Positions 19,686 through 27,810 of a stretch of 44,804 nt of DNA are shown here, piece after piece. Both the position numbers and the translations under genes were made by a program. The notes under the pieces were generated by a model. That model did no database searches. It saw only the letters and a list, made by a program, of their open reading frames with translations, and was not told the origin of the DNA. Within the stretch, counting starts at the first letter, position 1; every line of letters begins with the position of its first letter. Source of the DNA: a virus; IMG/VR virus record IMGVR_UViG_3300032118_000016, positions 1 to 44,804 of that record, one strand, 5' to 3'.

Positions 19686-20231
19686 ATGGGTAAAAAAAAG
19701 ATACAAAGAAGTGTTAAGTTAAAAGAAAAAGAATTGCCTTCAAAAAGACAGGTCAATGAATTAATTAATTTTAATTCTGCAAATAAATATGTGGCTGATT
19801 ATCATTGTACTCATATAGAGAGACTAATGAGAGAAGGAAAAAGTATAGCTGCAGTATGTGTTGAATTTAGAATAACTAATACCTGTTTTCATCAATGGCT
19901 TAAGCGATATCCTGAATTTGCTGGTGCATATGAATTTGGATTGGCATGTGCAGAAAAGTTTTGGGAAGAACAAGCTATGGATATTATTGAGGGTAAAAAT
20001 GAAGTAAAAGCCGCACCTAATATGATTAGGTTTATGTTAGAGCGTAAATTCAAAAAGACTTATGGTAATAGTGTTGAGTTAACTAATGGTAATTCTGAAA
20101 AGTATGAGAGTTTATCTGATGAGGAGTTGGATAGTAAAATTAAACAATTAATGCATGAAATTAAAATAAGAGATTTTACTAAAAAACATATAATAGATGT
20201 TACCCCAAAAAATATTGAAACTACACAATAA
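19686..20231 (+). CDS. terS: Terminase small subunit
   Basis: 181 residues. An N-terminal helix-turn-helix region (IERLMREGKSIAAVCVEFRI, CFHQWLKRYPEFAGAYEFG) recognises phage DNA; the middle (AEKFWEEQAMDIIEGK, MIRFMLERKFKKTYG) matches small terminases that precede P22-like large subunits. It selects the packaging site and stimulates the motor. Position immediately before the large subunit is decisive. Confidence 0.85.
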   Translation: MGKKKIQRSVKLKEKELPSKRQVNELINFNSANKYVADYHCTHIERLMREGKSIAAVCVEFRITNTCFHQWLKRYPEFAGAYEFGLACAEKFWEEQAMDIIEGKNEVKAAPNMIRFMLERKFKKTYGNSVELTNGNSEKYESLSDEELDSKIKQLMHEIKIRDFTKKHIIDVTPKNIETTQ

Positions 20232-20232
20232 T

Positions 20233-21672
20233 ATGGAAAATAGATATCATAAAATAGATTTACTAAATACACTAGATGAGAAACTTGACAAATTAAAAAC
20301 AAATAAATTAACGCTATTTTTTCCTACTGATGGTGTTTATAAAAGAAGTCTATACCCTAAACATTTATTGTTTTTTGCGGCTGGTAGTAAATATAGAGAA
20401 CGCGCTATGATTGCAGCTAATAGAGTAGGTAAGACGGTGGCTGCTGGTGTGGAAATGACATATCACCTAACTGGGTTATATCCACGATGGTGGAAGGGAA
20501 GACGGTATGATAGACCCGTTAATTGCTGGGCTGCTGGTCAAACAAATCAAACTACTAGAGATATTATACAATTATTAATGCTTGGTAAACGTGGTGAGGA
20601 AGGAACTGGACTTATACCGGCAGATAAGTTAGAAAGATTTGTATCTAAACAAGGTGTGTCGGATGCTGTGGAAACAATATATGTAAAGCATTTGTCAGGT
20701 ATGAGTAGTGTATTTGGACTTAAATCATATGATCAGGGACCAGAAAGTTTTATGGGAACAGAAAAGGATGTTATTTGGCTTGATGAAGAACCAAGTAGTG
20801 CTATATATGCTGAATGCTTAACTCGTACTATGACGGTAGAAGGAATGGTTATGTGTACATTCACTCCTCTTGCTGGATTATCAAGTGTTGTATTGAGTTT
20901 TATGCCTAATGGCAAAATACCAGAAGAACAAGATGGCGCTAAATTTATTATACAAATAACTTGGAATGATGTTCCGCATTTAACTGAAGATGCTAAAAAT
21001 CAATTATGGGCTAATTTACCCCCACATGAAAGAGATGCAAGAAGTCAAGGTATCCCAACGCTTGGCAGTGGTGCAGTTTATCCAATAGCAGAAGAAGATA
21101 TATTAATTCATCCATTCGATATACCGGGTTATTGGCCTAAGTTTTTTGGTATGGATGTTGGTTGGAATAGAACGGCTTGTGTTTGGATTGCTATTGATAG
21201 AAATAGTGACGTGTTATATTTATATAATGAATATTATAGGGGTAAGGCTGAAGCAGCAGTTCATGCTGATGCTATTTCAGCTAGAGGAAGTTGGATTAAA
21301 GGTGTTATTGATCCAGCATCATGTGGTAGATCACAACATGATGGCACTATGCTTATACAAGAATATAGAATGAAGGGATTGGATGTGGATATGGCTGATA
21401 ATTCTGTAGAAGCTGGTATTTTTAAAGTACTAGATAAACTTAATGCTGGTAGATTAAAAATATTTACAACTTGTATGGCATGGAGAAATGAATTTAGAGT
21501 ATATAGACGTAATCAAGATGGTAAGATTGTTAAAGAAAATGATCACTTAATGGATGCTACAAGATATGCTGTTATGAGTGGTATTAATAGGGCGACAAGA
21601 GAACCGTCTGGAATTGAAGAAGAGTATCTTAACTCTCAAGTAACTAATAAAAATCCGGTAACCGGGTATTAA
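20233..21672 (+). CDS. terL: Terminase large subunit (packaging ATPase-nuclease)
   Basis: 479 residues from the ATG one base after the small-subunit stop; an in-frame upstream ATG at 20197 would overlap that gene. ATPase: Walker A-like AANRVGKT (61-68), Walker B VIWLDEE (180-186). Nuclease: D308 in FFGMDVGWNRTACVW, D360 in KGVIDPASCG and D441 in HLMDATRYAVMSG. It pumps DNA into the prohead through the portal and cuts it. Full length for the family. Confidence 0.95.
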   Translation: MENRYHKIDLLNTLDEKLDKLKTNKLTLFFPTDGVYKRSLYPKHLLFFAAGSKYRERAMIAANRVGKTVAAGVEMTYHLTGLYPRWWKGRRYDRPVNCWAAGQTNQTTRDIIQLLMLGKRGEEGTGLIPADKLERFVSKQGVSDAVETIYVKHLSGMSSVFGLKSYDQGPESFMGTEKDVIWLDEEPSSAIYAECLTRTMTVEGMVMCTFTPLAGLSSVVLSFMPNGKIPEEQDGAKFIIQITWNDVPHLTEDAKNQLWANLPPHERDARSQGIPTLGSGAVYPIAEEDILIHPFDIPGYWPKFFGMDVGWNRTACVWIAIDRNSDVLYLYNEYYRGKAEAAVHADAISARGSWIKGVIDPASCGRSQHDGTMLIQEYRMKGLDVDMADNSVEAGIFKVLDKLNAGRLKIFTTCMAWRNEFRVYRRNQDGKIVKENDHLMDATRYAVMSGINRATREPSGIEEEYLNSQVTNKNPVTGY

Positions 21673-21684
21673 GAGGAAAGAATT

Positions 21685-23895
21685 ATGAATGATTATAATG
21701 AAAAAAGATTATATCATGGATCAATAGAAGATCTGGCTAATGATATTAATATTGCAAATAAATTAGATGATAAATCATTACTTGAAATAGGAGATAAGGT
21801 ATATAAAGATTATTTATCAGATAAGGATTCACGTCAGTCGTGGTGGGACACTATAAAACAAGCATTAAAAATCGCTAAACAATCAGATGAACATAAAAAT
21901 TGGCCATGGGAAGGTGCAGCAAATATTCGTTATCCATTAATAGTATCAGCAATTGTACAATATAATTCTAGAACATATCCAGAAGTAGTTAAGGGTGATA
22001 AAGTTGTTAATGTTGATGTATTAGGAGAAGATTCCACGGGATTAAAAGAAGCAGTAGCTAAAAGATTGGCTAAACATATGTCATATCAATTATTAAAAGA
22101 AGTTCCTAATTGGGAACAAGAGATGGACAGACTTTTAATGGTGTTGGCTATGATGGGAACAGCTTATAAAAAGATATATTATGATTCGGTAAATCAAATA
22201 CCAATTATAGATGCTTGTAGTCCAGAATATATTATTGTAAATAATTCCATAAAATCATTGAATGATGCGCGTCGGATAACACATATCGTATTCTTAAATG
22301 AGAATGATATATATGAAAGGATTACTATGGAATTGTTTTCTGATTTTCAGTATAAAAAAGTATCAGAAGATGGTGAAGAACTAGGATATGATTCTGAAAT
22401 GCCAGAAACTCACGATACTGAAGAATATGGGATAGAAGATGGTGTACATCCTTTTATAGAACAGCATATGTTTTATGATTTAGATGGCGATGGTTATCAA
22501 GAACCATATATAGTAATGCTGCATATTCCTACTCGGAAGGTAGTTAGAATGGTTGCTAGATTCGTAATGGAAAATGTTAAAAAAATTAGTGATCGGATAT
22601 TATCTATTAAACCAGATATGCATTTTATAGATTATCATTTTATTCCCTCTCCAGATGGATCATTTCATAGTATGGGATTTGGTTCATTGCTTTATCATAT
22701 GAATCATACCGCCAATACTATTATAAATAATTTAATTGATGCTGGTACATTAAATAATACTGGTGGTGGATTTATAGCAAGTGCATTAAATATTAAAAAA
22801 GGACCAATGAGATTTAGGATTGGTGAATATCAAATGATTGATGCAACTATTGGTACTGACTTAAGGGCAAATATATTTCCTATACCAGCGCGTGAACCAT
22901 CGCATGTATTATTTCAATTGTTAGGAATGTTGATTCAAGCAACAAAGGAAATGGCATCTGTATCAGATATCATGCAGGGACAAGAGAATGCGCAGAATTC
23001 ACCTGCCACCACTGTATTAGCTTTGATTGAACAAGGATTAAAGATTTATACGGCAATTCAAAAAAGATTATATTTAGCATTATCTAAAGAATTTACAGCT
23101 TTATATAATATTAATAGACGATATATGGATAGGGTTAAATTACTTGGCTATATATCAGCTGGATTAATTCAGGAAAATGATTATCAAGTACCAGATTTAG
23201 ATATATTACCCGTGGCTGATCCTAAAATGGCATCTGATGCGCAACGTTTAGCTAAGGCACAAATGTTAATGTCACAATATGGTAAGCCTGAGGTTAATAA
23301 TTGGGAAATATTAAATAGATGGTTTCAGGCTACAGAAGTACCTAATCAAGATAAAATATTACCACAACCTCAACCACGACCACCATCTCCAGAAGAATTA
23401 AAAATTACTGCTGAAACTGATTTAATTAAAATGAAAACAGCAGCAATTTTAATGGAAAGAGAATTAGAAGCTATAGGCAAATCATTAGAACATATGCGTA
23501 TAAAATTATCTGCTGAACAAATAGGGGCACAAGCTGCTACTGCTAAATTAGGAGCTATTACTAATATGGCTGAACTTGAATTAAAAGGTATAACTTCAGT
23601 GCAAATATCTGAGGCATCTAAGGAGGCAAAGAAAGTAAGACATGACCAATCAGAAAATATAGAAATGAATGAAGTAATGCGGCCTGAAGTAAGAGAAATA
23701 TTTGATTCAATAAAAGATTTAGAGAAAAGAATTAATGTTGTACTTGTTGGTGCTAATCAGCAAAATACTGAATTGCCTTCACAGGAAGGTATGACTGCTG
23801 GGGGTGGGACTACTTCTGCTGGTGGTAGTGTTCCGCAAACACCTGACGAATTAGCTGCTATGTCACAGCAACAAGGGGGCCAGCAAACTCGTTAA
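21685..23895 (+). CDS. Portal protein (P22-like size)
   Basis: 736 residues, close to the 725 of P22 portal. GAGGAAAG lies 6 bases before the ATG. The N-terminus shows WPWEGAANIRYPLIVSAIVQ, then a long alpha/beta core (DACSPEYIIVNNS, HFIDYHFIPSPDGSFHSMG, NLIDAGTLNNTGGGFIASA), a helix-rich C-terminal barrel-like stretch (about 580-690) and a Gly/Gln-rich tail. It forms the dodecameric DNA entry/exit vertex, docking terminase and then the tail adaptor. Context after TerL confirms the call. Confidence 0.92.
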   Translation: MNDYNEKRLYHGSIEDLANDINIANKLDDKSLLEIGDKVYKDYLSDKDSRQSWWDTIKQALKIAKQSDEHKNWPWEGAANIRYPLIVSAIVQYNSRTYPEVVKGDKVVNVDVLGEDSTGLKEAVAKRLAKHMSYQLLKEVPNWEQEMDRLLMVLAMMGTAYKKIYYDSVNQIPIIDACSPEYIIVNNSIKSLNDARRITHIVFLNENDIYERITMELFSDFQYKKVSEDGEELGYDSEMPETHDTEEYGIEDGVHPFIEQHMFYDLDGDGYQEPYIVMLHIPTRKVVRMVARFVMENVKKISDRILSIKPDMHFIDYHFIPSPDGSFHSMGFGSLLYHMNHTANTIINNLIDAGTLNNTGGGFIASALNIKKGPMRFRIGEYQMIDATIGTDLRANIFPIPAREPSHVLFQLLGMLIQATKEMASVSDIMQGQENAQNSPATTVLALIEQGLKIYTAIQKRLYLALSKEFTALYNINRRYMDRVKLLGYISAGLIQENDYQVPDLDILPVADPKMASDAQRLAKAQMLMSQYGKPEVNNWEILNRWFQATEVPNQDKILPQPQPRPPSPEELKITAETDLIKMKTAAILMERELEAIGKSLEHMRIKLSAEQIGAQAATAKLGAITNMAELELKGITSVQISEASKEAKKVRHDQSENIEMNEVMRPEVREIFDSIKDLEKRINVVLVGANQQNTELPSQEGMTAGGGTTSAGGSVPQTPDELAAMSQQQGGQQTR

Positions 23896-23914
23896 TAAGA
23901 TGAGGTGCGTGAAG

Positions 23915-24142
23915 ATGAATAATGATGATTGGTATGAGCATCCTAAAACGCAGGAATTAAAGCGACAATTAAGGGATGGGGCTGCTGCTTTGTCACAATG
24001 TTTGATTGATATGTTGATATATAGTGATGATAGTCTGGATATATTAGCAAAAAATTTTCATAAAACACAGGGGATTGTAGCAACGTATAAAAGTATTATG
24101 AAGTTTCTAATTAAGCACGAGGAGAATGATAAAAATGAATAA
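23915..24142 (+). CDS. Small hypothetical head-module protein
   Basis: 75 residues from the ATG at 23915, which has AGGTG 8 bases upstream; an in-frame ATG at 23900 lacks one. Helical: HPKTQELKRQLRDGAAALSQ, IYSDDSLDILAKNFHKTQG. Overlaps the co-chaperonin gene by eight bases. No domain recognised. Confidence 0.65.
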   Translation: MNNDDWYEHPKTQELKRQLRDGAAALSQCLIDMLIYSDDSLDILAKNFHKTQGIVATYKSIMKFLIKHEENDKNE

Positions 24143-24491
24143 AGATATAGCTGAATTAATTGATAACTGTCCCTTAAAGGCAATTGGTTATCATTTAATT
24201 TTAAAAATAGAAGAAAGTGAAATACCAGAAGAAAAAACAACTAATGGTATAATTATTAATATAAAACAAACTAAGGATGTTCGATTAACCGAAGTAGGGT
24301 ATGTTTTAAATATAGGAACAATTGCGTTTGGCGAAATTGGTGGTTCAGAAAGTGTTGGTGTGAAAGAGGGAGATAGAGTTATTTTTGCTAAACATGGTGG
24401 TCAGGTTAAAAAAATAAATGGTATTGATTATAGAATAATTAATGATACAGATGTGGTTGCTGTAGTTTTGGAGGATGCTATTATATGCTAG
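24135..24491 (+). CDS. GroES-like co-chaperonin
   Basis: 118 residues from ATG at 24135, ten bases after GAGGAG; an ATG at 24126 is too close to that site. The Cpn10 fold pattern is visible: IGYHLILKIEESEIPEEKTT, NGIII (mobile-loop region), VGYVLNIG, VKEGDRVIFAKHGGQVKKIN, YRIINDTDVVAVV. It should cap the host GroEL and widen or retune it for folding of the coat protein, as T4 gp31 does. Placement between portal and scaffold in the head operon supports this. Confidence 0.8.
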   Translation: MNKDIAELIDNCPLKAIGYHLILKIEESEIPEEKTTNGIIINIKQTKDVRLTEVGYVLNIGTIAFGEIGGSESVGVKEGDRVIFAKHGGQVKKINGIDYRIINDTDVVAVVLEDAIIC

Positions 24492-25441
24492 AACATGAAG
24501 AAATAATTAAACCAGTACCTGATGCAGAAAAAGTAGTTGATGAAACGCCTAAAAAAACCGAAGATGATATTTTAGCTGAATTATATAGTATAACTAAAGA
24601 TCCTCAGCAAAGTAATATAACACAAGAAAATCAACCAACAAATCAATATTCTGAATCTGAACTTGAAGCTATGGTTTTAGGATGGAAACCAAAAGATCAA
24701 TATACGGGTAATAAAAAATATAGAGATGCTGATGAATTTCTTGAATTTTATCATTTAAGAAAAGGTTATAGTAATTTAGATAAACAAAATAAAGATCTTA
24801 AGGTGGCAGTAGAAGAATTAGGTAAATTTCTAATTACCAAAGAACAAAATGAATTAAATACTGCATTAGAACAAATTGAATTAAAGAAAACGGAGGCGGT
24901 TAGATCAGGGGATGTTGAAACGTTTAAGATGTTAGAAGAACAAGCAAAGATATTATCTAAACAAAAAAATGATATTCCTGTTGTTTCGCAAAAAGAAGTT
25001 ACAACAGCTAAAAACGCGCAGGATATTATATCATCTGATCCAGAACTTATGAGTTGGGTAAATAAAAATCCATGGATAAAGAAAACCGATACTAATGATT
25101 TAGCTACAGAAGTTGTTAGAAATTATGCAGCTGAAAGAGAGCTGGAATATCGAGTTAAATATCCAAATTGTAAGCATATAGATGCATTTAGGTTTGCTGA
25201 AGCATCTACCAAAACAAGATTCCCTGATTATAAAGGATTTCAGCAACAACAGCGGCCTAATAGTGTTGAGTCAGCTAGGAATTATCAATCAGTACAAAAT
25301 AATATGCATAAAATAACGATAAATGATCTTTCTCATGAACAAAGGGTGGCTGTGAAAAAAATGTGTAATGTTTCTAAAATGAATGAGCAAGATTATGTTG
25401 ATGCATTAGTTAAAAGTGGGGCAATAAAATATGACAAGTAA
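24485..25441 (+). CDS. Probable scaffolding protein
   Basis: 318 residues, highly charged and helical: an acidic N-terminus (EHEEIIKPVPDAEKVVDETP), a Trp/Lys segment (LGWKPKDQYTGNKKYRDADE), a long coiled-coil-like middle (LKVAVEELGKFLITKEQNEL, ALEQIELKKTEAVRSG) and a short C-terminal helical domain. Length and composition match P22 gp8-type scaffolds and it lies between portal and coat. GGAGG is nine bases before the ATG. Sequence similarity alone would not prove the role. Confidence 0.75.
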   Translation: MLEHEEIIKPVPDAEKVVDETPKKTEDDILAELYSITKDPQQSNITQENQPTNQYSESELEAMVLGWKPKDQYTGNKKYRDADEFLEFYHLRKGYSNLDKQNKDLKVAVEELGKFLITKEQNELNTALEQIELKKTEAVRSGDVETFKMLEEQAKILSKQKNDIPVVSQKEVTTAKNAQDIISSDPELMSWVNKNPWIKKTDTNDLATEVVRNYAAERELEYRVKYPNCKHIDAFRFAEASTKTRFPDYKGFQQQQRPNSVESARNYQSVQNNMHKITINDLSHEQRVAVKKMCNVSKMNEQDYVDALVKSGAIKYDK

Positions 25442-25943
25442 ATTAGATGAGTTAGCAAAAGCGCTAACTGGCAATGAAATATCCGATGATGTTCAAAGTG
25501 AAGAAACAAGTTTGACTGTTCCAGATACTAAAGTTTTCCCTAGGGAAAGAAAAACAAAAGAAAAAATAATTTCTAAAATGCGTGGAGCTCGTATACCATT
25601 ATATGAACAGGGCGTTAGTAAATTTAATGCTGAAACAACGCCAGGTTGTAAAGCAAGGTTTGTTAATGATGATTATCCAGGAAAAATACAAAGATATGAA
25701 ACTGCTGGTTGGCGTATAAAATATGAAAATGGTGAACCCGTAATCCGTATTACAAGTCGATCTGGCATTAAGGCGTATTTAATGGAAATAGATAAGGATA
25801 TTTTTGAGGAAGATAAGAAGCGTAAGGCATATAGAAGAATGGAAAAGCTTAAAGATACGGTTAACCTCAAAAAAGATAAACCGGCAGATGATAATGCATA
25901 TTATGGTAAAGTAAATTTATTTGAAGGTGATGAAAGAAAGTAA
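25431..25943 (+). CDS. Conserved phage head-module protein
   Basis: 170 residues. The central CKARFVNDDYPGKIQRYETA, GWRIKYENGEPV recalls a conserved 'R-x-VND-x-x-x-RIxRxxxAGW' virion-module protein of podoviruses; the flanks are lysine-rich. It overlaps the scaffold gene by 11 bases. Precise role unknown. Confidence 0.7.
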   Translation: MTSKLDELAKALTGNEISDDVQSEETSLTVPDTKVFPRERKTKEKIISKMRGARIPLYEQGVSKFNAETTPGCKARFVNDDYPGKIQRYETAGWRIKYENGEPVIRITSRSGIKAYLMEIDKDIFEEDKKRKAYRRMEKLKDTVNLKKDKPADDNAYYGKVNLFEGDERK

Positions 25944-25946
25944 AGG

Positions 25947-26048
25947 TTGACATAGTTAATATTTTTTGTTATATCAACATTAATATTTTTTTTATTATTC
26001 ATATCTCCTATATATAAAGAGATAAACTGAAAAATTATCTCTTTATAT
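25947..26048 (+). promoter_or_regulatory. Promoter and hairpin upstream of the capsid genes
   Basis: TTGACA (25947-25952), 17 bases, TATATC (25970-25975), flanked by a GTTGA/TCAAC inverted repeat. A 14-bp perfect hairpin follows (26012-26025 with 26035-26048, ATATAAAGAGATAA, loop ACTGAAAAA). The whole 291-base gap to 26235 holds no gene. A dedicated promoter and a stabilising hairpin would raise capsid mRNA over that of the scaffold. Confidence 0.5.
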
Positions 26049-26234
26049 TCAATATTAATTTCCTCAATCAGGAATTCCGCATACTCATATCATATATATC
26101 CTCATTTGTTGGCCACAAAAAGGCTTTAAACATTCTTATTTTTAAATTTCAAAACAAAACTTTTTAATCTTAATCAGGCGTTTTTTAACGTCTCGGAATC
26201 TTTTTACTAACAATTTTGAAATTGAGGTCTTTCT

Positions 26235-26807
26235 ATGGCTAATGTTTCTCGTATTGTTGGCGCTGAGTGGATTGGATCATTAATGGGTTATCCAGTTAAT
26301 GCGAAAGTTACACCATGTTTATATCTTGCAACTAATGGTGTTGCATCTTTTATTGGTGACTTTGTAAAATCAACTGGAACAGATGCAGCTTATCCTCAAA
26401 CGGATATGCGTTATCCAGTTGTAGCTCAAGCAGCGGCAACAGAAACCCTTCGGGGATTTATAGTAGGTTTTGCTCCAGATCCTACTGATTTATCTAACAT
26501 GTATCGCAAAGCTAGTACGTTACGTTTGGCTTATGTGTGCGATGATCCATATGCGTTATTTATTTTACAACGTGATGGAACTAGTGCTGCAACAGATATT
26601 GGCAAAAATGGTGATATCGTTGTTGGTGCTGGTAATACAATTACTAGCATGTCTGGCATGTATCTTAGTGCTACTTTAGCGAGTGGTACTGCTCAGATCC
26701 GTGTTATCGCAACTGTTCCTGCTCTCCAAAATGCAATGACTACTACTTATACTAAGTATATATGCATGATTAATGAGCATGAATTTAAATCAACTACTGG
26801 CGTATAG
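26235..26807 (+). CDS. Head decoration/stabilisation protein, shares a domain with the fibre at 42585
   Basis: 190 residues, directly upstream of the coat protein with a GAGG ribosome-binding site. Features include FIGDFVKSTGTDAAYPQT, TLRGFIVGFAPDPTDL, YRKASTLR, DIGKNGDIVVGAGN, MSGMYLSATL, and a final MINEHEF. The same ordered blocks occur in residues 1-185 of the fibre gene at 42585 (FIGDFVKLTH, ETILGVVVGFAVDRF, YRKANTKR, DVGKEADIYVGSGN, SGMELDAS, CIISNAELNTF). Position suggests a capsid cement or decoration protein. Confidence 0.7.
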   Translation: MANVSRIVGAEWIGSLMGYPVNAKVTPCLYLATNGVASFIGDFVKSTGTDAAYPQTDMRYPVVAQAAATETLRGFIVGFAPDPTDLSNMYRKASTLRLAYVCDDPYALFILQRDGTSAATDIGKNGDIVVGAGNTITSMSGMYLSATLASGTAQIRVIATVPALQNAMTTTYTKYICMINEHEFKSTTGV

Positions 26808-26819
26808 GAGGAATAATAT

Positions 26820-27740
26820 ATGGCTGGAATAATCAATACAGGTTCTACTCCTAAACTACTGTGGCCTGGTTTAAATGCATTGTATGGAATGACATATAAT
26901 CAGCATGTAGTTGAATGGACAGAATTTCTCGACAAACATACTTCAGATAAAAATTATGAAGAAGATGTCGGTTTGACGGGAACAGGTCTATTCAAAGAAA
27001 AGGTAAGTGGCGGAGCAATTGAATATGATTCAATGAAGCAATCCTATATCACTCGATATACCCATGTTGTTTGGGCATTGGGTTATATAATTACACGTGA
27101 AGAAATGGAAGATGTTCTTTATCCGCAATTTGGTGCACAAAGAACTAAACAACTTGCATTTTCTGCAAATCAAACTAAAGAAATCGTTGCTGCTAATGTA
27201 CTAAATAATGCTTTTAGTAATTCACATCTTGGCGGTGATGGTGTTTGTATGATTAGTAATCAACATCCACTGTCAGGTGGTGGATATGGTTCAAACGCTT
27301 TAGATGTTGATACTGATTTATCAGAAGCAGCATTAGAAGAGGCGTTAATTAAAATTGGTTCATTAGTTGATGACCGTGGTAAGAAAATAAATATCATGGG
27401 AATGAAATTAATTGTTCCAATTCAATTACAATTCGAAGCACAGAGAATTTTGGGTAATCCAGAGCGTCCAGGAACAGCGGAACGTGATATTAATGCTATG
27501 TACCAAATGGGTAAACTCTCACAAGGTTGGGCATTAAATCACTATTTAGATGATCCTGATGCATGGTATATCAAAACTAATTGTCCAGATGGAATGAAAC
27601 TATTCCAACGTCGGGAAAATCAATTTGAACAAGATAATGATTTCGATACTGAAAACGGTAAGTTTAAGTCAACGGAACGTTATTCTGTTGGTTGTACTGA
27701 TTGGCGTGGTGTGTTTGGTTCACAAGGTGCTGGTGCTTAA
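26820..27740 (+). CDS. Major capsid protein (HK97-fold)
   Basis: 306 residues; GGAGG lies 8 bases upstream of the ATG. N-terminal LLWPGLNALYGMTYNQHVVE and EWTEFLDKHTS, central NQHPLSGGGYGSNALDVDTDLSEAALEEAL and IMGMKLIVPIQLQFEAQRIL match Mu gpT/HK97-type coat proteins. The terminator just downstream (27749-27790) fits a gene expressed above its neighbours. It assembles on the scaffold into the prohead shell. Confidence 0.9.
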   Translation: MAGIINTGSTPKLLWPGLNALYGMTYNQHVVEWTEFLDKHTSDKNYEEDVGLTGTGLFKEKVSGGAIEYDSMKQSYITRYTHVVWALGYIITREEMEDVLYPQFGAQRTKQLAFSANQTKEIVAANVLNNAFSNSHLGGDGVCMISNQHPLSGGGYGSNALDVDTDLSEAALEEALIKIGSLVDDRGKKINIMGMKLIVPIQLQFEAQRILGNPERPGTAERDINAMYQMGKLSQGWALNHYLDDPDAWYIKTNCPDGMKLFQRRENQFEQDNDFDTENGKFKSTERYSVGCTDWRGVFGSQGAGA

Positions 27741-27748
27741 TAAATATG

Positions 27749-27790
27749 AGACAGCATCATAATAATTTGGTGCTGTCTTTGTTTTTTTTT
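27749..27790 (+). terminator. Terminator after the coat gene
   Basis: AGACAGCATCA (27749-27759) pairs with TGGTGCTGTCT (27768-27778) over 11 positions with one G-U, 8-base loop, followed by TTG and nine T residues. It lies nine bases after the coat stop and would limit readthrough into the tail module. Confidence 0.85.
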
Positions 27791-27810
27791 AATTATTTGA
27801 GGAATTTAAA

